A DNA stretch of 64,000 bases from 0-14-0-80-60-11 sp049322355 (lineage in GTDB: Bacteria; Desulfobacterota; Desulfobaccia; Desulfobaccales; 0-14-0-80-60-11): the NCBI GenBank assembly GCA_049322355.1, contig JBMORG010000028.1, positions 88,212 to 152,211 on the forward strand, given 5' to 3'. Both the position numbers and the translations under genes were made by a program. Positions within the stretch are counted from its first letter, which is position 1. Every line of letters starts with the position of its first letter. Shown piece after piece: positions 52,461 to 60,805 of the stretch. The notes beneath the pieces were generated by a model. It was given only the letters and a program-made list of their open reading frames with translations, had not been told where the DNA came from and did not search any database.

Positions 52461-52475
52461 AGGTTGGGAATATAA

Positions 52476-53678
52476 ATGGATCAAACCCAAGCCATGACAC
52501 GCACCGAAACCATGCTGCTGAACGTGGGGCCAAGCCACCCCAGCACTCACGGGGTCCTTCGGGTCCTGGTGGAGCTGGACGGCGAGCTCATCCTCAGTGC
52601 CGACCCGGATATCGGCTACCTCCACCGCGGCATCGAGAAGATGTGCGAGTACCGCACTTACCACAAGTGTCTGCCCCTGATGAACCGGGTGGACTACCTG
52701 GCCGGGGAAGTGAACAACTTCGGCTTCTGCCTGGCGGTGGAAAAGCTCCTGGGCGTCGAGGTTCCCAAGCGGGCCCAGTACATCCGGGTGATGATCGCGG
52801 AGCTTACCCGGATCGCCTCCCACCTCTTCTGGCTGGGTACCCACGGCCACGACCTGGGGGCCATGACCCCCCTGTTCTATGCCTTCCGGGAGCGGGAAAA
52901 GATCATGGACCTGTGCGAAATGGCCTCCGGGGCCCGCATGTTCCCGCTCTATTTCCGGATCGGCGGCCTGGCTGCGGACCTGCCCGAGGGCTTCATCCCC
53001 GCGGCCACAGAGTTCGTCAAATCCTTCCCCAAACTCTGGCAGGATTACGATAACCTCCTGACCCAAAACATCATCTGGAAAGAGCGCACCGTGGGAGTGG
53101 GCACCATGAGCGCCGCGGAAGCGCTGGACTGGGGCTGGTCCGGTCCCATGGCCAGGGGCTCCGGGGTGGATTGGGACCTGCGCCGGGACAATCCCTACTC
53201 CAGTTATGACGAATTTGAGTTTGAAGTGCCCCTGGGGACCCGGGAGGGCGACACCTATTCCCGGTACCTGGTGCGCATGCAGGAGATGCTGCAAAGCAAC
53301 CGCATTGTCGAGCAGGCGTTGAAAAAGATCGCCGGGACCGAACCCGGCGACATCAAGTGCGCCGACCCCCGGGTGTCTTTGCCGCCCAAGGAGATGGTTT
53401 ATACCGACATCGCCAGCCTGATCAACCATTTTAAGCTGATCCAGGAAGGCATTACGCCGCCCAAGGGAGAGGTTTATCAGTGTATCGAGGCTCCCAAGGG
53501 TGAGATGGGCTTTTACATTGTCAGCGACGGCGGGCCCCAACCCTTCCGGATCAAGGTCAGGACCCCTTCCTTCGTGGTCCTGGGTTCCCTGGACAAGCTG
53601 GCAAGAGGCCGCTTGTTGGCGGATTTGATTGCCTTGATCGGCACTATGGATATTGTGTTGGCGGATGTGGATAGATAA
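52476..53678 (+). CDS. nuoD: NADH-quinone oxidoreductase subunit D
   Basis: This 400-residue subunit forms the quinone-binding pocket at the interface with NuoB. VGPSHPSTHGVLRV near residue 20 contains the conserved quinone-site histidine, and DIGYLHRGIEKMCEYRTY, PLMNRVDYLAGEVNN and SHLFWLGTHGHDLGA are standard. It ends ADLIALIGTMDIVLADVDR, where the Asp-Arg end is the usual NuoD/hydrogenase-like finish. A repeat array separates it from nuoG. Confidence 0.97.
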   Translation: MDQTQAMTRTETMLLNVGPSHPSTHGVLRVLVELDGELILSADPDIGYLHRGIEKMCEYRTYHKCLPLMNRVDYLAGEVNNFGFCLAVEKLLGVEVPKRAQYIRVMIAELTRIASHLFWLGTHGHDLGAMTPLFYAFREREKIMDLCEMASGARMFPLYFRIGGLAADLPEGFIPAATEFVKSFPKLWQDYDNLLTQNIIWKERTVGVGTMSAAEALDWGWSGPMARGSGVDWDLRRDNPYSSYDEFEFEVPLGTREGDTYSRYLVRMQEMLQSNRIVEQALKKIAGTEPGDIKCADPRVSLPPKEMVYTDIASLINHFKLIQEGITPPKGEVYQCIEAPKGEMGFYIVSDGGPQPFRIKVRTPSFVVLGSLDKLARGRLLADLIALIGTMDIVLADVDR

Positions 53679-53683
53679 TAGGA

Positions 53684-53836
53684 GGGCGGGCGTCCCCCGC
53701 GCCGCTGTAGCCGCAGGCTTTAGCCTGCGCCTATAAAAATGCAGGGCGGGCATTCCCCGCCGTAATATAAGGATGGTGGGCAGTGCCCACCCTACATTAA
53801 AAGCTGAACGCTGATAGCTGAAGGCTGACAGCTTTA
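53684..53836. repeat. Composite of short palindromes (family C) between nuoD and nuoG
   Basis: Four short inverted repeats follow one another: GGGCGGGCGTCCCCCGC, CCGCAGGCTTTAGCCTGCG, GGGCGGGCATTCCCCGC and GGTGGGCAGTGCCCACC. An imperfect AGCTGAACGCTGATAGCTGA-type tandem follows at 53801-53836. Nothing here looks coding. Confidence 0.6.
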
Positions 53837-53866
53837 AGCCCAAAGTAGTTAATACGGGATTGAACT

Positions 53867-56476
53867 ATGGTAAACCTGACCATCGACGGCCGAGCCATCC
53901 AGGCGGAACCTGGCAAGACCATCCTGGAAGTGGCCAAAGAGAACGGGATTTATATTCCCTTCCTCTGCTATCACCCGGCGTTGAAACCCATCGGCTCCTG
54001 CCGCATCTGCGTGGTGGAGATCAAGCCCGGGCCGCCGCGGCCTCTGCCGGCCTGCGCCACCACCGTGAACGAGGGCATGGAGGTGGTGACCAATTCGCCC
54101 AAACTTATGGCCCTGCGCCAGGAATTGATGAAGCTGGTGCTCATCAACCACGCCCTGGAATGCCCCATTTGCGATAAGGGCGGGGAATGCGAGCTCCAAG
54201 ATTTGACCCATGCCCTGGGCGTGCCCGCGGTGGACCTGGACGCGGTCAAACTTGAGCCCCATCACGACTACGTCTCCCAACTGGTGGAGCGCCATCCGGA
54301 CCGCTGCGTCACCTGCGGCCGCTGCGTGCGCATCTGCCGGGACCGGGTGGGGGCCATGGCCATCAACTTCACGCTGCGGGGGTATTTCACCGAACTGGCC
54401 AGCGGCGCCCAACCCCTGGACTGCGAGTTCTGCGGGTCCTGCATCGACATCTGCCCGGTGGGGGCGTTGATCAATAAACAGTTCAAGTATCGTTCCCGGG
54501 CCTGGGAGGTGGACAAGACCGAAATCGCCTGCCCCTTTTGCGGCGGCGGCTGCACCTACCAGGTGCACACCAAAGACGGCAAGATCATGCGGGTCCTGAA
54601 CGAGGACAGCGTGCTGCTCTGCGGCCGGGGCCGCTTCGGCTGGCCCGTGGTGGAAGCGGACGACCGCCTCAAGACCCCGCTGATCCGGGAAAACGGCAAC
54701 TTCAGGGAAGCTTCCTGGGATGAGGCCTTGGACCTGGTGGCCGCAAAGTTTAAAGAAACCATAGAGGCGGACGGCGCCAAGGCGGTTTATGGGGTGGGTT
54801 CGCCCCGGGCCACCAATGAAGCTAATTTCGCGTTCCAGAAATTCTTCCGGGAAGGCCTGGCCACCAATCAGTTGGACAATCCGGGCCGGTATAACTACGT
54901 GCGGGCCATCCAGGCCATGACCGAAGTCTTCGGGAACCCCAAGATTTCGGCAATTCCTGAGCCTCTTCCTAAACCGCCGGTGCCGTATCAATCTCCTTTC
55001 AGTGTACCGGAAGAAGCCATCGGCAGCGGCTTTCCTTTTGTCCTGGGTAAGCTGGAGGACCTCCCCAAGGCCGACGTGGTCCTGGTGGTGGACACCGACG
55101 TCACCCCGGAGCTGCCGCCTCTGGGCTGGAAGCTCCTGGAGGCCGCGGAGCGGGACACCTTCCGGCTGGTGGTGGCCAATCCCCGCAAGACCAAGTTCGA
55201 CCGCTACGCCAGCCTGTCTCTGCGATACAAGCCCGGGAGCGAAAGGGTTCTCATTGCCGGCCTGATCAAGTTCATCCTGGCGGAAAATCCCGACTGGACC
55301 CCGGCCATTAAAGCCAGCGGCCTGGATGAGTTCAAAGAAAGCGTCAAACTCCCCCCCAAGGAAATCACCACCAAAACCGGAGTGGACGAAAGCGCCCTCA
55401 AGGAAGCCGCGGCCCTGCTGGCCCAGGCCCAGGCCCCGGCCATCATCTTCGGCACTGAACTGCTGAGCCAGGATAAGGGCCACCAGAATGCCCTGGCCCT
55501 GGCCGATCTCTTCCTCCTGGTGGGCAAACCCGAAGCTCCCGGCAGCGCCCTGTACCCCGTGGCTGAAAAGAACAACTCCCGGGGCGTCAGCGAAGTTGGG
55601 GTTCTGCCAGAAATGGGCCCCGGCTTTATGCCGGTGGAGGGTTCCGAACCGGGTCCCACGTTGGAAGAAGTGTTGGATCTTTTAGAGAAAGACGAGCCGG
55701 CCGCGCCTAAGGCCTTGTATCTCCTGGGCGGGGACCTGCTGCGGTGGCTGCCCCATCGGAGCCGGGTGCAAAAACTCCTGAAAAAAGTGCCGTTCATGGT
55801 AGTGCAAGACGCCTTCCTCACAGACACCGCCAAGCTGGCCCAAGTGGTGCTGCCAGTGGCGGTGCATGCCGAGCAGGAAGGCACTTTCCTCAGCAGCACC
55901 GGTCAGTTGGGCCTGATCAGCCAGGCTTTGCCCGTAAACGGGGTGCGGCCCGACTGGCAAATTATCAGCCAGATTGCCGCGAAGATGGGCTTTGCCGGCA
56001 TGAACTACAGCAGCCCCAAGGAGATCTTCAAGGAACTGGCCAAGAAGATGCCTCTGTGGGCCGGGCTGGCGCCCAAACTTAGTGCGCCGTGCCCCCTGAT
56101 CAAGGCCGAGGTGAGCGGGAAGTTTGTGCCCTTCGAAGTGGATATCAGCCTGCCCGGCCGGCGGCCCTACACCCTGATTGTAGGTAAATCTTTGCAGCAT
56201 TCCGGGTCCTTTACCACTCATCACCCCTGTGGCACCCTGACGGTAACCAAAGAGGCGTTCCTGAAGATGAACCCGGAAGACGCCAAAAGTTTAGGACTGG
56301 CCGCGGGTGAGACCGCCAAAATCATTTCCTCCCAGGGGGAAATTTCGGTGCCGGTGAAACTGACCAACGAGCTGCCCCTGGGTGTGGTGTTCCTGCCGGA
56401 GCATTTTGCCACCCCGGCAGCCAACGAATTGACTCTTAACTCCAACCTGGTGCGCGTGACCATCCAAAAGGGTTGA
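53867..56476 (+). CDS. nuoG: NADH-quinone oxidoreductase subunit G
   Basis: This 869-residue iron-sulfur subunit moves electrons from NuoEF towards NuoB. The N-terminus holds a [2Fe-2S] domain (FLCYHPALKPIGSCRICVVE). A His-Cys region (ECPICDKGGECELQD) follows, then two ferredoxin motifs (CVTCGRCVRIC, CEFCGSCIDICPVG) and a further cysteine set (CPFCGGGCTY with LLCGRGRFGW). The long molybdopterin-oxidoreductase-like domain ends with a dinucleotide-binding-like C-terminus (TLTVTKEAFLKMNPEDAKSL). It has more cysteine motifs than E. coli NuoG's minimum, resembling formate dehydrogenase-like forms. It ends four bases before nuoH. Confidence 0.95.
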   Translation: MVNLTIDGRAIQAEPGKTILEVAKENGIYIPFLCYHPALKPIGSCRICVVEIKPGPPRPLPACATTVNEGMEVVTNSPKLMALRQELMKLVLINHALECPICDKGGECELQDLTHALGVPAVDLDAVKLEPHHDYVSQLVERHPDRCVTCGRCVRICRDRVGAMAINFTLRGYFTELASGAQPLDCEFCGSCIDICPVGALINKQFKYRSRAWEVDKTEIACPFCGGGCTYQVHTKDGKIMRVLNEDSVLLCGRGRFGWPVVEADDRLKTPLIRENGNFREASWDEALDLVAAKFKETIEADGAKAVYGVGSPRATNEANFAFQKFFREGLATNQLDNPGRYNYVRAIQAMTEVFGNPKISAIPEPLPKPPVPYQSPFSVPEEAIGSGFPFVLGKLEDLPKADVVLVVDTDVTPELPPLGWKLLEAAERDTFRLVVANPRKTKFDRYASLSLRYKPGSERVLIAGLIKFILAENPDWTPAIKASGLDEFKESVKLPPKEITTKTGVDESALKEAAALLAQAQAPAIIFGTELLSQDKGHQNALALADLFLLVGKPEAPGSALYPVAEKNNSRGVSEVGVLPEMGPGFMPVEGSEPGPTLEEVLDLLEKDEPAAPKALYLLGGDLLRWLPHRSRVQKLLKKVPFMVVQDAFLTDTAKLAQVVLPVAVHAEQEGTFLSSTGQLGLISQALPVNGVRPDWQIISQIAAKMGFAGMNYSSPKEIFKELAKKMPLWAGLAPKLSAPCPLIKAEVSGKFVPFEVDISLPGRRPYTLIVGKSLQHSGSFTTHHPCGTLTVTKEAFLKMNPEDAKSLGLAAGETAKIISSQGEISVPVKLTNELPLGVVFLPEHFATPAANELTLNSNLVRVTIQKG

Positions 56477-56480
56477 GAAC

Positions 56481-57512
56481 ATGAATTTACCCCTAGTTAT
56501 ACTGATCAGCGTCCTTAAGATCCTCGTGGTGTTGGTGGTCCTGCTCACCTGCGTGGCCTACACCGTGCTCATGGAACGTAAGGTCCTGGGTTTCATCCAG
56601 CTGCGCTACGGCCCCAACCGGGTAGGCCCCTGGGGCTTGCTCCAGCCTCTGGCCGACCTCCTCAAGCTGCTTTTTAAAGAGGATTTTACGCCGCCGGGAG
56701 CCAACAAGGTCCTCTTTATCATCGCACCGATCCTCACGGCCGGGGCCGCGTTCCTGCCCTTTGCGGTCATCCCCTTTGCCCAGACCATGTTGCCTCCGGA
56801 AATCACTATCTACGGGTATAAATTCGACCTAACCGTGGCCAACTTGAACCAAGGGGTGATCGCCGACACCAACATCGGCCTGCTGTATATCTTCGCGGTG
56901 GCCTCTTTAGGAGTCTACGGGGCGGTTCTGGGCGGCTGGGCCTCCAACAACAAGTATTCTCTGTTGGGGGGCCTGCGCCTCAGCGCCCAAATGGTCAGCT
57001 ATGAGCTGGCCCTGGGGCTTTCCGTCGTCGGAGTGATCATGCTGGCCGGGAGCTTAAGCACTGTCAAGATCGTAGAAGCCCAGAAGTATGTCCCTTATGT
57101 TGTCTACCAGCCCCTGGGTTTTGTCATCTTCATGATCGCGGCCCTGGCGGAATGCGGGCGGACGCCCTTTGACCTCATCGAGTGCGAAAACGAGCTGGTG
57201 GCCGGATACCAGACGGAATACAGCTCCATGAAGTGGGCCCTGTTCATGATGGGAGAATATACCCACATCATCGTGGCTTCAGCGCTGGCCGTCACCCTGT
57301 TCCTGGGCGGCTGGCAGGGTCCGGTGCTGCCCCCTGTCATCTGGTTTGTGGGCAAGACCTTTGCCTTGGTCTTCTTTTTTATCTGGGTAAGAGGCACCTT
57401 CCCCCGGTTCCGGTTCGACCAGCTTATGCAGTTGGGCTGGAAGGTCCTGTTGCCCCTGGGCCTGGTGAACATCCTGGTCACCGGGGCAGCAATCTTATTT
57501 ATCAAGGGTTAA
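56481..57512 (+). CDS. nuoH: NADH-quinone oxidoreductase subunit H
   Basis: This 343-residue subunit has about eight transmembrane helices and connects the quinone site to the proton-pumping arm. ERKVLGFIQLRYGPNRVGPWGLLQPLAD is the signature loop (kept here in parts: RKVLGFIQLRYGPNRVG), and AECGRTPFDLIECENELVAG with conserved acidic residues follows. WVRGTFPRFRFDQLMQLGWK is the C-terminal signature. It starts four bases after nuoG and stops three bases before nuoI. Confidence 0.97.
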   Translation: MNLPLVILISVLKILVVLVVLLTCVAYTVLMERKVLGFIQLRYGPNRVGPWGLLQPLADLLKLLFKEDFTPPGANKVLFIIAPILTAGAAFLPFAVIPFAQTMLPPEITIYGYKFDLTVANLNQGVIADTNIGLLYIFAVASLGVYGAVLGGWASNNKYSLLGGLRLSAQMVSYELALGLSVVGVIMLAGSLSTVKIVEAQKYVPYVVYQPLGFVIFMIAALAECGRTPFDLIECENELVAGYQTEYSSMKWALFMMGEYTHIIVASALAVTLFLGGWQGPVLPPVIWFVGKTFALVFFFIWVRGTFPRFRFDQLMQLGWKVLLPLGLVNILVTGAAILFIKG

Positions 57513-57515
57513 TCC

Positions 57516-57947
57516 ATGATTATTCCTTTGCTTAAAGGTTTGGCGACCACCCTCCGGATGGTTTTCACCAAACCCATTACCCTGCAGTATCCGGAAGAGA
57601 AACGACAGGTTTCTCCCCGTTGGCGGGGCCATCCGGAACTCACCATCAACGAGGACGGCACCCGGCGGTGCGTGGCCTGCACCCTCTGCATGGTGGTCTG
57701 CCCGTCCAACGCCATCAAAGGCATTGTGCCGGCTGAAGGCCAGGAGCACGAAAAGTACCCCATCGCCTTCACCATTGACCTGCAGCGCTGCATCTTTTGC
57801 GGCTTCTGCCAGGAGGCCTGCCCCAAGGGCGCCATCAAGTTGAACAACCTTTACGAACTGGCCCAATACGACAAACAGGTGCTCATTCTCGATATTGAGA
57901 GGGCAACCCAGAGCAAGCCGCAACTGCGCCTGGGGGATTGGCTATGA
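57516..57947 (+). CDS. nuoI: NADH-quinone oxidoreductase subunit I
   Basis: This 143-residue subunit carries two [4Fe-4S] clusters (N6a and N6b). The motifs are CVACTLCMVVCP and CIFCGFCQEACP. It passes electrons between NuoG and NuoB. The N-terminus has RWRGHPELTINEDGTRRC, as in other NuoI. The start at 57516 follows nuoH by three bases. NuoJ starts 50 bases downstream. Confidence 0.97.
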   Translation: MIIPLLKGLATTLRMVFTKPITLQYPEEKRQVSPRWRGHPELTINEDGTRRCVACTLCMVVCPSNAIKGIVPAEGQEHEKYPIAFTIDLQRCIFCGFCQEACPKGAIKLNNLYELAQYDKQVLILDIERATQSKPQLRLGDWL

Positions 57948-57997
57948 ACCTTCTAACCAAACCCGAATCGGTGCGGCAGGAATAGGAGGCCCGAGGG

Positions 57998-58495
57998 ATG
58001 CAGATTCTCTTTTTCATCCTGGCCGCCATGGCCTTAATTTCCGGCGCTCTGGTGGTCTTTCAGAAGCATCCGTTGCGGAGCGCCCTCTGGCTCATTGTCA
58101 ACTTCTTTGCGGTGGCCGGCATTTACCTCTTGGCCCACGCCGAGTTTATCGCCGCGATTCAGGTGATCGTTTACGCCGGGGCCATCATGGTGCTGTTCCT
58201 GTTTGTCATCATGCTCCTGAATATCCGGCAGCCGGAAGAGTCGCCCCAGATTCCCTTTATCAGTCAAAAATTGGCGGGCATAGTCCTGGCGGGCTTCACC
58301 GGGCTGATCCTGATCTATGGGGTGTGCCGGGCGGCGTTGACCGCTGGCAAGGAAATGACCCCAGGCCTGGGCAATACCGAATCCATTGCCCGGAGCCTGT
58401 TTACCGACTACCTGCTGCCCTTTGAGGTCACTTCGGTCCTGCTCCTGGTGGCCATCGTCGGCGCAGTGGTTTTGGCGAAAAGCAAGTTGAAATGA
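57998..58495 (+). CDS. nuoJ: NADH-quinone oxidoreductase subunit J
   Basis: This 165-residue membrane subunit has five hydrophobic helices. HPLRSALWLIVNFFAVAGIYLL and EFIAAIQVIVYAGAIMVLFLFVIMLLN are the canonical NuoJ sequences; the second carries the pi-bulge helix of complex I. GGAGG is found upstream of the ATG. A repeat of family D lies between it and nuoK. Confidence 0.96.
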   Translation: MQILFFILAAMALISGALVVFQKHPLRSALWLIVNFFAVAGIYLLAHAEFIAAIQVIVYAGAIMVLFLFVIMLLNIRQPEESPQIPFISQKLAGIVLAGFTGLILIYGVCRAALTAGKEMTPGLGNTESIARSLFTDYLLPFEVTSVLLLVAIVGAVVLAKSKLK

Positions 58496-58497
58496 TG

Positions 58498-58560
58498 GCT
58501 CGCCAAGGCGCAAAGGCGCAAAGAAATAAGCTTTGCGGCCTTGGCGTCTTTGCGTGAGAC
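58498..58560. repeat. Dispersed repeat family D, long copy between nuoJ and nuoK
   Basis: GCTCGCCAAGGCGCAAAGGC, then CGGCCTTGGCGTCTTTGCGT, make an imperfect palindrome. It is related to 28453-28492. Confidence 0.6.
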
Positions 58561-58580
58561 TTTTAAACCGGAGAACGTTT

Positions 58581-58886
58581 ATGGTAGTGCCTGTCTCCTA
58601 TTACCTGGCCTTGAGCGTGGCCCTGTTCTCCCTGGGGGTGATCGGGGTCCTGATTCGGCGCAACGCCCTGGTCATTTTCATGAGCATTGAAATGATGCTT
58701 AACTCCGTTAACCTGGCCTTCATCGGCTTTGCCGACTATTTCAAAGCAGTGGACGGCCAGATGTTCGTGTTCTTTGTCCTGACTGTGGCCGCGGCGGAAG
58801 TGGCGGTGGGCCTGGCCCTGATCGTGGCTATTTTCCGCAACAAGGGCACTGTTTACGTAGACAATCTCAACATCCTCAAGTGGTGA
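58581..58886 (+). CDS. nuoK: NADH-quinone oxidoreductase subunit K
   Basis: This 101-residue protein has three transmembrane helices. Buried glutamates of the proton path appear in SIEMMLNSVNL and TVAAAEVAVGLAL. YYLALSVALFSLGVIGVL is the usual start. CGGAGAA precedes the ATG at 58581, which was chosen over the longer frame from 58533 that runs through the repeat. It ends 10 bases before nuoL. Confidence 0.97.
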   Translation: MVVPVSYYLALSVALFSLGVIGVLIRRNALVIFMSIEMMLNSVNLAFIGFADYFKAVDGQMFVFFVLTVAAAEVAVGLALIVAIFRNKGTVYVDNLNILKW

Positions 58887-58896
58887 GGCGAACCCC

Positions 58897-60795
58897 ATGA
58901 TGGATTATGTCTGGCTGATACCTCTCTTACCCCTCATCGGCTTTTTCATCAACGGCCTGGTGGGCAAGAGTCTGCCCAAGGGAGTGGTGGGGACCATCGG
59001 GTCCGCAGCTGTGGGTCTGAGTTTCCTGATCACCGTGGCCATCTTCCTGGAATTCCTCAAGCTTCCGGCGGATGCCCGGTCGGTGGAAAAGGTGGTCTAT
59101 ACCTGGATCGCCTCGGGTCCCTTCAAGGTCTCGGTGGCTTTTCTCATCGACCCTCTCTCCCTGATTATGATGCTGGTGGTTGCCGGAGTGAGCACCCTCA
59201 TCCACATTTATTCCATAGGCTACATGCACGATGACGAGGGGTTTTACCGGTATTTCGCATACCTTAACCTCTTCGTCTTTGCCATGCTAACCCTGGTGAG
59301 CGCCAACAATTTCCTCCTGATGTTTGTGGGCTGGGAAGGCGTGGGTCTCTGCTCCTATCTGCTCATCGGGTTCTGGTATGAGAAGCAGTCGGCGTCCGAC
59401 GCGGGCAAGAAGGCCTTTGTGGTTAACCGGATCGGCGACTTCGGGTTCCTTTTGGGCATCTTCCTGATCTTCTGGACCTTCGGCTCGCTGAATTTCACGG
59501 AAGTCTTTCCCCAGGCGGCCAAGTATCCTGTGGGCTCCGGCGTCCTCACCGCCATCACCCTGTTTCTTTTCCTGGGAGCCACCGGCAAGTCGGCCCAGAT
59601 TCCGCTGTACACCTGGCTGCCCGACGCCATGGAAGGCCCCACCCCGGTGTCCGCCTTGATCCATGCGGCTACCATGGTCACCGCCGGCGTCTTCATGGTG
59701 GCCCGGTGCAGCACTCTGTATGTGTTGTCGCCCATCTCTTTAACGGTGGTCGCAGGGGTGGGAGCCATCACCGCAATATATGCCGCCACCATCGGCATCA
59801 CCCAATTCGACATCAAGCGAGTCCTGGCTTACTCCACCGTGAGCCAGTTGGGGTATATGTTCCTGGCCTGTGGCGTGGGGGCCTTTACCTCCGGCATCTT
59901 CCACCTCATGACCCACGCCTTCTTTAAAGCTCTCTTGTTCTTGGGCTCCGGGTCCGTAATCCACGGTATGCACGGCGAACAAGACATGCGTCATATGGGC
60001 GGCTTGAAAAAATACATGCCCATTACCTATTGGACTTTCTTCCTGGCGACCCTGGCCATTGCCGGCATTTTCCCCTTTGCCGGATTCTTCAGCAAGGATG
60101 AAATCCTGTTCCACTCCCTGGTGAGCGGCCACTACGTCTTCTGGGGCATCGCCACTGTGGCGGCCTTCATCACCGCATTCTACATGTTCCGGGCGGTGTT
60201 CATGACCTTCCACGGCAAAGAATTGTTCGACCATCACCACGTGCATCCCCATGAGTCCCCGCCGCTGATGACCGTGCCCTTGATGACCCTGGCGTTGCTG
60301 TCTGTGGTGGGTGGTTTGATAGGCTTTCCCATCATCGAGGGGGCCAATAAATTCAAGGACTTTCTGGCCCCGGCCATCACCCCGCTGGTGCATGAAGTCC
60401 ATGCTCCGGCCTGGTTTGAAATCACCATGATGATCTTCTCCATGGCGGTGGCTGCCGCGGGCATCTTCCTGGCTTACAAGATGTACATCAAGCAGCCTGA
60501 GATGCCTGAAAAAGTGGTGGAGAAAATTCCGGTCGTCTATGACCTGGTTTATAACAAGTACTACGTGGATGAAATTTATGACGCCACGGTGGTGGAGCCC
60601 ATCAAGAACGGCTCTGACTTCCTGTGGCATGGCGTGGACGAAAAAGTGGTGGACGGCGCAGTGAACGGCAGCGCCACCACCGTCGGTTGGCTGAGCAGCC
60701 ACCTCCGGAAGCTGGAGACGGGGTTTGTGCAAAACTATGCCCTGGCCATCCTCATCGGCGTGGTGCTCATTACCGGCTATCTAATCGGGCGATAG
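58897..60795 (+). CDS. nuoL: NADH-quinone oxidoreductase subunit L
   Basis: This 632-residue antiporter-like subunit pumps protons at the distal end of the arm. It shows FVGWEGVGLCSYLLIGFWY, TWLPDAMEGPTPVSALIHAATMVTAGVFMV and KRVLAYSTVSQLGYMFLA, with the expected Lys and Glu residues in the membrane. The C-terminal lateral helix region follows after HHVHPHESP, and a long amphipathic stretch with YDLVYNKYYVDEIYDATVV, also typical of NuoL. Length is close to the family norm. Confidence 0.97.
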   Translation: MMDYVWLIPLLPLIGFFINGLVGKSLPKGVVGTIGSAAVGLSFLITVAIFLEFLKLPADARSVEKVVYTWIASGPFKVSVAFLIDPLSLIMMLVVAGVSTLIHIYSIGYMHDDEGFYRYFAYLNLFVFAMLTLVSANNFLLMFVGWEGVGLCSYLLIGFWYEKQSASDAGKKAFVVNRIGDFGFLLGIFLIFWTFGSLNFTEVFPQAAKYPVGSGVLTAITLFLFLGATGKSAQIPLYTWLPDAMEGPTPVSALIHAATMVTAGVFMVARCSTLYVLSPISLTVVAGVGAITAIYAATIGITQFDIKRVLAYSTVSQLGYMFLACGVGAFTSGIFHLMTHAFFKALLFLGSGSVIHGMHGEQDMRHMGGLKKYMPITYWTFFLATLAIAGIFPFAGFFSKDEILFHSLVSGHYVFWGIATVAAFITAFYMFRAVFMTFHGKELFDHHHVHPHESPPLMTVPLMTLALLSVVGGLIGFPIIEGANKFKDFLAPAITPLVHEVHAPAWFEITMMIFSMAVAAAGIFLAYKMYIKQPEMPEKVVEKIPVVYDLVYNKYYVDEIYDATVVEPIKNGSDFLWHGVDEKVVDGAVNGSATTVGWLSSHLRKLETGFVQNYALAILIGVVLITGYLIGR

Positions 60796-60805
60796 GGGGG
60801 GCTCA

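Noticed and set aside
52458..53843. 461-residue minus-strand frame opposite nuoD
   Set aside because: It is a shadow of nuoD; composition (His/Gly/Gln-rich) is typical of antisense translation.
53849..55483. 544-residue open frame on the minus strand opposite nuoG
   Set aside because: It is antisense to a clearly coding gene with all Fe-S motifs, has no family features and results from GC-biased codon positions.
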